This document shows, piece by piece, positions 1 to 9,223 of a DNA stretch of 64,000 nucleotides (position 1 is its first letter; every line of letters starts with the position of its first letter). The notes beneath the pieces were generated by a model that saw only the letters and a list, made by a program, of their open reading frames with translations, was not told where the DNA came from and did no database searches. This stretch comes from Aureobasidium sp. EXF-3400 (Eukaryota > Ascomycota > Dothideomycetes > Dothideales > Saccotheciaceae). The DNA lies in assembly GCA_024195585.1 (NCBI GenBank), contig SWBL01000157.1, positions 1 through 64,000 on the forward strand. The letters run 5' to 3'. A program made the position numbers and the translations under genes.

Positions 1-304
1 CCTACGGTGTCTGCAAGGTCAACCTCGACACTGACCTCCAGTACGCCTACACTGAGGGTATCCGCGACTACATGGTCGGCAAGAAGGACTACCTCAGCAG
101 CCAGGTCGGCAACCCCGACGGTGCTGACAAGCCCAACAAGAAGGTAAGCTGCGACTCTCACACCTTTTCACCGCTACGAGCCAATGCTAACCATCCGTTT
201 CACAGTACTACGACCCTCGCGTCTGGGTCCGCGAAGGTGAGAAGACCATGACCAAGCGTGTCACCGTCGCCCTCAAGGACTTCAACACCGCCAACCAGCT
301 TTAA
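1..304 (+). CDS. fba1: Fructose-bisphosphate aldolase, class II (3' end, partial)
   Basis: This is the last 79 codons of the zinc-dependent glycolytic aldolase that splits fructose-1,6-bisphosphate into dihydroxyacetone phosphate and glyceraldehyde-3-phosphate in the cytosol. Exons are 1-143 and 206-304. The intron at 144-205 starts GTAAGC, has a branch-like TGCTAAC at 185-191 and ends CACAG. The visible peptide carries the class II signature K-V-N-L-D-T-D, in which the Asn/Asp residues contact the substrate phosphate and the divalent cation. It also has the family's C-terminal blocks GNPDG-ADKPNKK and DPRVWVREGE, and ends FNTANQL, close to other fungal aldolases. The 5' part lies left of the window. 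Family identity is secure; the symbol follows common fungal usage. Confidence 0.95.
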
Positions 305-2065
305 ATCATCCTGTCAAAAATTTGATGATGATCTACGAAACAAGACACAGCCTGCTTATTGGAGTGTGATGGAGGTCAATCGCCTTATCATCACGTAGAA
401 CAGGATGTTATCTTAATCATTTATGGGTTTATGAATGCTACTTTCCAGGTACCTTTTATTCCACACCAGTAGCCTGTAGAAAGAAACAAAATTTGTTGTA
501 CATATTGTGGTCTATTCCTGTTTATCGCAACATTCGTGATTTGTTGTACTTGTCTCACAACACTTGTGACAGATCGAGTCAGGACGCTTGAACGAAGACC
601 ATCGGTGATCTGGACTTTTTGGAGGGTCAGCAAAATTTCTATTTCTTGCCGATCCAGCTTCGGCACAAACAACGGGGCCATGAAGTCATCTGTAAGGGTC
701 CTTTCTCGGCTGCGGAGTCACGGCCCGAGATGGTCATGCTCGCTTTCATCATGATCAGGATATATCATGCTGCTTGGTTGTCATGATCAATCATCATGCT
801 CCTCATAATATGATATACGTGATATGATCCTACAGCATCTCTCTTGTTTTATAGTTCTTTAATCTCTAAAGGAACATTTATCGTCAAATCGTCTCATCGG
901 TGGGACAACCCTAGGGTATTTCAGTCCAATTTCAAGAATATATCTTGAACATTCCAGAGATTCTGTTCCTGGTACGACAAGGAGTGGACCACCTTCGTGC
1001 ATGACCCAAAGCGAAAGATATCGAAGATGTCTACACCACAGCCACACCTGGAGGTTCGATAACTGTTGATATTGATCTTATTTTGGTCATTGATTTTGTG
1101 GTTTTGAGAAGGTCAGGGTTGCTACATCGGCAGTTTGACTTCGATGTAAACTATTGATTGACATGGCGGTCTGACTACCGTCAATTTTTATACCCGATCA
1201 AGATATATAAAGTAGAACACATGACACCAATAACAAAACCCACTTATGAGATTAGAGTGTATCTGTCTAGTCAAGCATTCCAACATGTCATCATCGGTTC
1301 TCAGCTCTCCTCAGCGACTTTATCAAAAGATGTTTGACTATCCATCGGAACCACAATGTACCTGGTATCAAGCCAAAGGTTCTAGAAGCAATCAGGATGG
1401 TTGACATAAACACAGACAAGAGTACCGTACAAAGGTAGTTCAATAAGATTTCAGTACATAAGAGGAAAGGGATATATCGATGTTTATGCACAGCTCGAGG
1501 GTTCTAAAGTGTCATCATTTTGTCGATGAATTTGGAGTGGGAATACCATGAAGAATATTCCAGAGGTAATCAAGAAGTACAAGATGGAGGAACCAATGAG
1601 ATTTGTCTTGTTTCTGTCCAAGGAGGCTTGAACTCGGTGCATGTATCCTTGACATTCTCCATTTCGTTTGACGAGTTTGGTAATTTTCTTCCACGACTGT
1701 AACCAAGAAATGAATTTCTGCGAAGAAGACTTGACAAAAAGGACCGAGTTGGTTGAGTTGTGTTTGTTTGTTGATGATATAAGAAAGTCACCATATCACG
1801 GCAGGGGAAAGGGTTCAAGAGTACAAAGAATCAAGATGGATTGAAGCAAAAGCATTGTTCTCAAGGGTCTGTGGAAATGCGTAGAAGAAGGAGCCAAGCT
1901 CATGATGGACATCCTCCGTATGATCAAGTGAAAGTGTGCAGGTCGATATCCCACGACTTTTCAACATCCGTCGTTCTCGATCAACCTTTTCCTGGCCTCT
2001 CTCCGTTTCAGCCGATCACGCCGTATCTCGTCGTCTTGCGAGATTCTTAGGATCTCCAAGCTGCT
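305..2065. other. Intergenic region, convergent 3' ends
   Basis: About 1.76 kb lies between the aldolase stop and the convergent Stc1-domain gene. It is AT-richer than the flanking genes and holds only short open frames without recognisable domains or good splice structure. I see no RNA gene or mobile element. Confidence 0.5.
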
Positions 2066-2730
2066 TCACATGTCAAAATCCTCGCCCTCACTGTCGTCCT
2101 GGAAGGTCTCGACATCATCATCGGCGAGATCGGGAACTGGCTCCTCGCGCCATTGCTGGAAGACATGTGTTAGTGACATACCAGAATAGAAAAGATTAAT
2201 GCGTCTTACGTTGGGAAGGTGGATCCAGCCAGTCTCGCGAAGAGTGTAAGTGGGAGGAGCCTCATTTCCAGTGGTAATGGAAGTGTAGCGAGAGGAGGGT
2301 GCGATGGAAGAAGCGGCGCCATTGTACGAGCCAGCGCCAGTGCCACCAGTGCTGGCAGCGGTGACATTGCCAGAGCCAGCGGTCATAGCAGTGGAGGTCA
2401 TAGAAGCGGGAAGGTGGACGCCGCCGGTCTTGTTGGCAAGGGAGCCAGTGGCGGTGTTGTTTGCGGTACTGATGTGCTGCTTCAGACGTGCTGTTAGTAA
2501 GTTGATAGTGAAGTTCATGGTGGGTCTGTACTTACGGCAGCGTACTTGGCATCACTGGTGTCCATGGTATGCTTGAGCTGGCCAGGCTTGACGTTCTGGA
2601 TCTCTGGAATGCACTTCAGGCAGGCAGTATCATCACCCTTGCGGCGCTGACTGGCCGAGAAGTCATAGAGGCCGCGCATCTTGCCACAGAGCGAGCATTC
2701 GCGCTCAACCTTCTGGTTAGGCTGAGACAT
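2066..2730 (-). CDS. Stc1-domain zinc-binding protein
   Basis: Three exons on the minus strand, 2536-2730, 2210-2476 and 2066-2155, with introns 2477-2535 (GTAAGT...GCAG) and 2156-2209 (GTAAGA...CCAG), give 183 residues. Residues about 12-40 form a zinc-knuckle-like block, C-x2-C, then a Phe-Ser-x-Ser-Gln-Arg-Arg core, then C-x2-C, matching the Stc1 domain. In Schizosaccharomyces pombe, Stc1 links RNAi (RITS) to the Clr4 histone methyltransferase complex; many filamentous fungi have several Stc1-domain proteins whose roles are unknown. After the domain comes a low-complexity Ser/Thr/Gly/Ala stretch and a strongly acidic tail (DDDVETFQDDSEGEDFDM). A role in heterochromatin is only an inference; the domain call is moderately sure. 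Confidence 0.75.
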
Positions 2731-3306
2731 GGCTGAAGCGGATGTAGGTTGTAGTGTGAGTGAGGTGTACTTGTCTTTGTTGAAGAAGAGAGTGAGTCGC
2801 GATGGAAGGTAAGCTCGCGGGCGAGGGTTGAAGGTGGTGAGAAAGCAAGATGAAGAAAGGTGGAAGAAAGCAAATTATATATGCTGGAGGTGGGAGACGA
2901 GAGCCGACAGTGATGTTAGTGATCGACGACACTCGGCAGCGAAGACGACGGCAGGGGCGACGACGCTGCTGGCTCAATAGGAAGGAAGCCGAGTCAACGA
3001 GTAGTGCCTGCCTGTCGAGGTGAAGTCTGGATTGCAACTTCCACGGATGCACCTTCCAAAGTTGTACCTCTTGCCTTGAAAGTATATGGCCAACACCCAA
3101 CAGTGAACCATATGTGCCTCACGCAGATTGATTCAGTAGTCGTTGTAGTACTGTGTAGAGGATGAGGAAGTTGCTTCATATGGCTGTGGTTTGGAATGAG
3201 TTGAAGTGTCATGACGCTGTTTGTAGCCATTGAAGATAGACCAGCACATGGTATGAAGCCTCATTGTGAACCTTTGGTCTTCATCAGCACCTCAAGTCTT
3301 ACTTGA
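2731..3306. other. Intergenic region between two minus-strand genes
   Basis: This holds the upstream region of the Stc1-domain gene and the 3' flank of the MFS gene. No convincing coding sequence or repeat is visible. Confidence 0.5.
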
Positions 3307-4836
3307 TTAAGACTCAAACGTGAGGTATCGATGCACAACGATGAAAGCAACCACCAACAGGCCACCACAAGTCAAGAACACATTGTTACGATGTCGATCG
3401 CCTGTATCTTGTTAGTCAAGGAGACACAGCTAGGGTATGTGCGACACATGCCTTCTTCAGCAAGACTGTGTGCTGCAATGACAAAGAGATTCAGAGGCAG
3501 TCTGAGAATACCATAAATTCTACCACGACTGCCATCTTGGATCAACTTCCCCTTCAGAGACGCCATGCTCGGAAAGTATGCGCCCACACAGACCTCAAAC
3601 AGACAGAAGGCCCAAAATACCAATGCCTCGCTCTTGAGTAAGATGCTAGACAAGAAACAAATACTTGCGCTAGTCAAGACATTCTTGAGGATGTAGTGTC
3701 CTTTGTCGTGCGATGGCGGTATGAGGGTGAAGACGAGAGAGCCCAGCATCATGGCACACATGTAAGAGCTGAAGACTACTCCAAAAGGAAGTGGGTCGAT
3801 CATATCGACAGCAGCGTGAACAGTAGATAGAGCGGCTGACCAGAAAAAGACGAACATGTACATGCTACCTTCGAAGAAGCAGGAGGTGAGACCTATGGAG
3901 ATAATTCTCGGATCTGTATCGCGTCAGCATCTTCAGTCTCTGTGGATCTTCTAAGGATGCGACGTACCGAGAAGGACACTACTGAGATCCACGGATTCGC
4001 CAGCTTTGTCTTTGCTACCGGCATTGTCTCCATAATTTTCATTCTAAACATGTTAGTATAGTCTCAGATTTTCTTTCTGCAGCAACTTACCCAACGCTTC
4101 GATATGAAGACGAAAGCAAGACCCAGACAAACAATACTAGCCATGAAAGGGCTCGTCTTCGAATCTAAAGATCTGACCAAAACGTCGCCAACCACACCGG
4201 AGGCGATTGCAACCACACCACTGAGCGTAGTCATCTTACCGAACATACTCCCCAGACTCAAGCCATACGCATCCAATGCTTGGTCATGGTATTCGGCGAT
4301 CATCCACGTCTCAAACACGCTGTACAGTAATGTCGTGCTGACACCACCACAAGCTCTGCCGGCGAATAAGATGAGCAAATCATCGGAGAGCATCGAGAAG
4401 CATGCGGTCGAGTAAATGATGCAATACAACAGACATGCATTTCGACGACCGTACTTATCAGCCAGTTGACCGACAAACGAGGCACTGAGAGCACCAGCAA
4501 CGAACCCACTAGCATAAAGAGCAGCAACGGTCGTTTCGGGCAAGTGTTTATGATACTTGTAGAGTGCGTAGATATGGGGTCCCTTCTCGAAAGTCAGCTG
4601 GCATTTCAACATCCTGTGAACTTTGCTCTCACCTGAAGCCAGTCGGCTGCGCAGACAAGTGCATATGCTGGGAAGAAAGATCTCTTGAATCTTTTTATTG
4701 CATCCTGACCTAGTGCACTTTTCACTCCGCTCTCGGCATCTACCACCGAGTCTTGCTTTTCGGATTGATGTTGTCGATAGAGCAAGTAAGTACTGACTGC
4801 AGCCAGCACTGCCAAATTGGTTTCGTAGAAAGCCAT
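3307..4836 (-). CDS. MFS transporter, MFSD5 / molybdate-anion transporter family
   Basis: Five exons on the minus strand: 4633-4836, 4091-4582, 3968-4043, 3452-3913 and 3307-3401, giving 442 residues. The start, followed by AFYETNLAVL, matches the short hydrophobic N-terminus of this family. The family-typical junction DWLQ-GPHIYALY appears if intron 1 ends at AAG (4583-4632). Other visible blocks are the MFS loop GQLADKYGRR and, near the end, GRIYGILRLPLN and HSLAEEGDRHRNNVF. Homologues (algal and human MFSD5/MOT2) are multi-pass membrane proteins implicated in high-affinity molybdate uptake. The last intron (3402-3451) starts GCATGT rather than GT, and this junction restores the conserved C-terminal helix. 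The gene is divergent from the methyltransferase gene at 5209. Substrate is inferred from the family. Confidence 0.88.
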
Positions 4837-5208
4837 TGCGAAATTGAGAGTGCCGAGAGCGTTGAAATGCAGTACTTGCACTACACACGGTGTTCGAGGG
4901 CAGCTAAATGCTTTTGCTTTTGTTCGGTCAACATTTCTCAAAACGCGACCCGTAATGTTTGTCCTACGGGCCGAGATTGAGGAATCTTGTCGGGAAGAGT
5001 CTAGAAGTAACGTCGATATTGATAGGATAGATAGGAGATGTGCATTGCGCGACCTCATGGCTGAAATGCAAGGGATGAAGTTTGAAAGAAGCCAGGGCTG
5101 ATGCGATACATACCTGGGCACGGTCTCAGCCCTGGCAGCGCGTCTCGATTGATAAATCAACTCTGGCCAGGAGCACCTACCTCAACTTGACAATCTTTTG
5201 CGTTCACA
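4837..5208. promoter_or_regulatory. Divergent promoter region, MFS / methyltransferase
   Basis: The 372 bp between the two divergent start codons must carry both promoters. I see no clear TATA box or known operator, so this call rests only on gene arrangement. Confidence 0.45.
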
Positions 5209-6078
5209 ATGACCGTTCACACTCCCCATCGACTGCCGATCGTTCTTGGTGTTGTCGCATCGTTGCTTTTCATCATTGCAGCCTTCCATCAGCGAGGAGG
5301 AGTCCCGAATGCGAAGAAGCTCTGGCAGTAAGAGCAGAACCATCTGGCTGAAATATTTTCTTTGCTGACGCCACGATTTCGCAGTCGACCAAGCTTCTAC
5401 GAAGTCGCTGCCAAGTATGGAACAGACAAAGTCACAGCTCATAGCTACCACCACATGTACGAGAAGTACCTGCCTGCATTCCGGATGAAGCGCATCAAGA
5501 TGCTCGAGATCGGGCTCGGATGCGACATGGGATACGGTCCAGGAGCGTCCTACAACCTCTGGCTTGAATACTTTCCCTACGTGGATCTTTATTTCATCGA
5601 GTACGACGAACGTTGCGCGAGGAAGTGGGCTCGCAAGACAAGTGGAGCAACTATCTTCACGGGAGATCAAGCGGACGAAGCATTCCTCGAAGAGTTCATC
5701 ACAGACTCTGGTGGAAACTTTGACATCATCATCGACGATGGCGGCCACACGATGGACCAACAGATCAAGAGTCTCGAGCACCTGTGGAAAACCGTTAAGC
5801 CCGGTGGTTACTACTTCTGCGAAGATATGCAGACCAGTTACTGGGATAGTCATGGAGGTGGATCGACTGCGTCCAAGGCGAACGGAAACCAAACGTTCGT
5901 CCAGCTGGTAAATGAGATGGTAGAAGACATGAACTCGGGTGGGAACAGAGTTCAGTTTGATGGTGTTGGAGAGGTTCTGGGCATTGATCGTATGGCAGAG
6001 GTTTGCGGTTTCTGGAAGAGGCCAGAAGGACCGGATAAGCCTGCGGTGGCAGCCAAGCCGGCAAAGGTTGGTGCATGA
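5209..6078 (+). CDS. Membrane-anchored SAM-dependent methyltransferase (rhamnosyl/macrocin O-methyltransferase-like)
   Basis: Two exons, 5209-5327 and 5385-6078, separated by an intron with GTAAGA donor, TGCTGAC branch and GCAG acceptor, give 270 residues. Residues about 9-27 form one hydrophobic segment followed by a basic stretch, suggesting a type II anchor that places the catalytic domain in the secretory pathway. The domain has the SAM-binding motif LEIGLGCDMGYGPGAS, an acidic strand end (YFIEYDE), then IIIDDGGHTMDQQI and LWKTVKPGGYYFCEDMQTSYW. This is the pattern of enzymes that O-methylate deoxysugars in bacterial antibiotic pathways (macrocin, tetracenomycin rhamnose) and of related fungal proteins. 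The likely substrate is a glycan or glycolipid sugar, but that is inference. There is no biosynthetic cluster around it. Confidence 0.82.
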
Positions 6079-6572
6079 TTTCAGTAACTTCAATCATGCT
6101 TTGACTTAAGCATGCTGCTTATGGTATCGATTGACTCCTGGGTGATTGTCTCTTGTTGTCGAAATCGCTCTTTGTTATCCATAACAGACCAGCATGAAAA
6201 CCTGCATGACTGGTGTGCCTTAAGTAAAAATTCCGGACTAAATCATTGTGCGCTCGTATTTCTACTGATGCTCAATTGATTGTGATTCCCGACTCCACAG
6301 ATGGCGACGTATTCAGCGACTACATACGAACTGCCCCGAAAAACAGCCGCAGCGTATAACCTTTCCGCTGGGCGAGGTGACTGTGAGTTCCTAGGTCACC
6401 TGCTCGCTGAACTGCGTTATTGCGAGTGACTGTAGTATACCCCCTCTGCAATGAATGTTGCGGAGCCAACATTCACTTTCCCCCTAGGCCATGAGGATTC
6501 ACATCAGAACTGATAGGTTGAGAGGGCTCACTTATAATGTGGCCGAAAGGACCCCAACTCTCCCAAACAGAC

Positions 6573-6698
6573 GACATTATCGAGAATCGAACGCGCGACC
6601 TTCAGGCCGCCAAGCACGCAGTATTGCGCAGTTTGGATACCTTGACCCGGCACGGCCAAGACTTTCCCTTTTGAGCAATACCACTCGGCCAAGCCACA
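6573..6698 (-). pseudogene. tRNA-like relic (Leu/Ser-type)
   Basis: Read on the minus strand, 6681-6691 is TGGCCGAGTGG, a perfect match to the internal A box and D-arm of eukaryotic tRNA-Leu/Ser. About 90 nt downstream is CGTTCGATTCT, close to the B box. The would-be acceptor arms do not pair and the T stem has mismatches, so I read this as a decayed tRNA gene or a tRNA-derived short element rather than a working tRNA. Confidence 0.35.
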
Positions 6699-6824
6699 CA
6701 TTCTAGTCGATGAAAGGGGCGACAGCAAGGTCGGCATATGTAGTTGGAGAGATAGGCATCCTCTGAGAAGTGAAGAAGAGACTCTCCAAACATTGTCCAC
6801 CCCTGGCAAAGCTTTCATGCATGG

Positions 6825-6863
6825 TGTTTGATGACCATGTTTGATGACCATGTTTGATGACCT
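6825..6863. repeat. 13-bp direct repeat, three copies
   Basis: The unit TGTTTGATGACCA occurs three times head to tail (6825, 6838, 6851); the last copy ends in T instead of A. It lies in non-coding DNA. Confidence 0.9.
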
Positions 6864-7100
6864 TCTGTAGATTATACTTTCTCTACACAGATGTACAGGC
6901 AAGTGAGCAGCACAGTAACAAGCCAAGTCTTGACAAGTAAAGATAGCCTCTACCGCATTTTGTATGCCGGCGTCTGTACGATAGTGTCATGCCTTGTAGG
7001 ACATCATGTTCTTCCACGATTGAACACGACAAAGAGAGCCAGAGTGTGTAACATTGTGCATGTTACAGTGTTCAAATCTTCGTCGTATATGTGACAGCAT

Positions 7101-7208
7101 TCCACGCTCTTTCATATAGGGACTTCATCCATGCTCTTTCATTCGTCGAGTCGATCCATGCTCTTTAATCCATAGGAATGATACATGCTCTTTCTTGAAA
7201 CGAGCAAA
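7101..7208. repeat. Four units at exact 27-bp spacing, conserved head and variable tail
   Basis: Units begin at 7101, 7128, 7155 and 7182. Each starts with a version of TCCATGCTCTTTCAT (one to three differences) and continues with about 12 bases that are not conserved. The spacing is constant with no indels. This is an old minisatellite, or a spaced binding-site array upstream of the RRP42 gene. Confidence 0.85.
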
Positions 7209-7710
7209 CAGAAAAGCATGCTTACTATCCTTGTGAAGATGCCAGAGGTTGAACCACTCAGTCTGCGTGACAAACAGATGCAGTGAGACGAAAAGGCACT
7301 CTGACGATAATTAGGTAGGCCAGCGATGGAAGATGAGGACGTGAAGTCAGGAAGGACGTGTGGAGATCTGGGGAAAGAGGTATTCTCAAGCGAGGCCAAC
7401 ATATTTGTCACGAGCAATTGCCGGGAACGATGCTCAATACACACACATGTGCTGATGACCCATTGAATGCATCAATAGCTGATTGTATGAGTATTTAGGT
7501 TCAGAGATACAGAACGAGAAAATCATGTCGAATGCTAGATGACGGGCGAAGACTTCTGACCATCGGCCTCGCCAAAAGCTTCCATTTGAAAGTCAAGCTT
7601 CCAGTCCCTCAATTACGTAGAGACCATCGCAAAGAAAACTTGAAGACAACCCGCCTGGCGCAACTCGATCTGTCGCCCAACAACCCTACCGAAACACACA
7701 GATCTATTCA

Positions 7711-8824
7711 ATGGCGCCGACAAGCGCAACCCTTTCGCCAGCCGAGCTGAGCTACCTACACAAATCCCTCTCGCAAACACCACCCATCCGTCCTGATGGC
7801 CGCAGTCCCACTCAATTCCGTCCTCTGGTCGCCGAATCCGAGATCTTACCTTCAGCAAACGGTTCCGCGCGCATTTGTTTCGCCGACGGTACAGAAGCAG
7901 TAGTAGGCATCAAGGCCGAAGTGGAAAAGAGCGCTGGTTACGGTCGCGATTATGCTGGAGAGACGGAAAAAGACAACGGTCTGGGCACGGCGGGAGGTGC
8001 TGAGATTGAGATGGGAGGTATGGGTCAGGGAGACGAGGGAAGAAAGGGAAGAGATGCATGGGTCGAGGTGCAGATTGAGATGGCTGGTTACAGAGACGAC
8101 GATGCCTTGCCTGTCTTCTTGGGCGCGATGTTGCGTGAGAGTCTGCTGGCCACCGAAGTGCTGAAGGATCGCTTGTACATCAACCGCCGCTTCCACTGGC
8201 GTCTGTATATTGACGTAAGACCGAGTTTCATCGTTGAACCAAGCCAATTGCTGACACACAAAACAGATTCTACTACTCTCCGCACCGCTATCCTACCCTC
8301 TACCCCTCCTCTCGCTAACAACACACCTCGCCCTCCAACACACACAACTCCCAGCCCTCATCTCGGAACAAGACGAAGATCCTCTATTCAACGACGACTG
8401 GGAAGCTGCAGTACCACTCTACGCCTCAGGCCAAAAGCCTCCCGTCACACTTCTCCTCGCCTCAGTAGGCCCGAATATCCTCTTCGATCCCAGCGGCGAC
8501 GAGCTCGCAGTCGCCGACGCCGTCGTTGCCGTCAGTGTCGCTCCAGCAGCTGAGAACAAACTCGCCGTTATGGCTGTTAGAATGGTTGATCCGCCCTCAA
8601 GGTTGACGGGTGCAGGTACACCAGATGTCCTCAATACCGCCACTGGAGGCGCTGCACCGGCAAAGGCAGAAGCTCTGGCTGTTAGGGAAACTGACAGTGG
8701 TGTTTGGAGACCCCCTAGAGGTGGTGTGAGCCGCAGTCTCGTGGCTCGCATGATCAAGATGGTTGTTGAGAAGGGTGGTGTTGGCGAGGAAATTCTCGAA
8801 GCATTGGACAAGGTCGATACCTGA
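7711..8824 (+). CDS. rrp42: Exosome complex component RRP42 (RNase PH family)
   Basis: Exons 7711-8214 and 8267-8824 join across a 52-nt intron (GTAAGA, branch TGCTGAC, ACAG) to give 353 residues. Rrp42 is one of six RNase PH-like subunits that make the barrel of the RNA exosome, acting in 3'-5' RNA decay and rRNA/snoRNA maturation in nucleus and cytoplasm; in eukaryotes the ring is catalytically inactive. Recognisable blocks are the N-terminal RPDGRSPTQFRPL, the strand NGSARICFADGTEAVVGIKAEV, ESLLATEVLKDRLYINRRFHWRLYIDILLLS, and a C-terminal RNase PH second domain with GPNILFDPSGDELAVADA. A Gly-rich acidic insert lies between the first strands. The protein is longer than yeast Rrp42 (265 residues), mainly because of inserts. 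Confidence 0.88.
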
Positions 8825-9223
8825 ACATGGTCTTTCATCCACCTGCAGGGTGAGATTCGAATCAAGCAACATGTCTTTGATGAGAATGACATGACTGGAA
8901 CCACAGAGCCGCATTCGGTGGTGCCCAGAAGCATTACCTGAACAGACCAAAGCACCGAGCCTTCCCAATATGAGCCTGTCAAGTAGCTCGAAGAATTGCC
9001 TGGGGAAGGGCTTGGTTGAAGCACTGGCTGCGCGGTCTTCATGCACGCCACAATAGTGGAATTAGAAGAGGAGGATGATTATGAGTCGTTACGGATTGAT
9101 TAGAATAGATGGTCTTCAGGGCAAGATGAAGCGCCTCGAAGCGGAATTCAGCACCATTCTTCGACTTCCACTCTCTCGCACATCTTTCCTTGTCGCAACA
9201 TATATACGCCATCACATCTCATC
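8825..9223. other. Convergent 3' intergenic region
   Basis: This separates the convergent RRP42 gene and the coiled-coil gene. It presumably holds both 3' UTRs; nothing else is visible. Confidence 0.5.

Larger units (their letters stand above)
6079..7710. other. Intergenic region with short tandem repeats and a tRNA-like relic
   Basis: This 1.6 kb gap has no supported protein gene. It contains a tRNA-like segment at about 6573-6698, a 13-bp triplicate at 6825-6863 and four units with exact 27-bp spacing at 7101-7208, each listed separately. Confidence 0.6.

Noticed and set aside
5182..6093. 303-codon minus-strand frame across the methyltransferase
   Set aside because: Antisense to a gene with clear SAM motifs and intron signals; no similarity of its own.
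7101..7208. CRISPR-like look of the 27-bp array (conserved head, variable tail)
   Set aside because: Eukaryotic nuclear DNA, only four units, head too short and imperfect, no cas genes.
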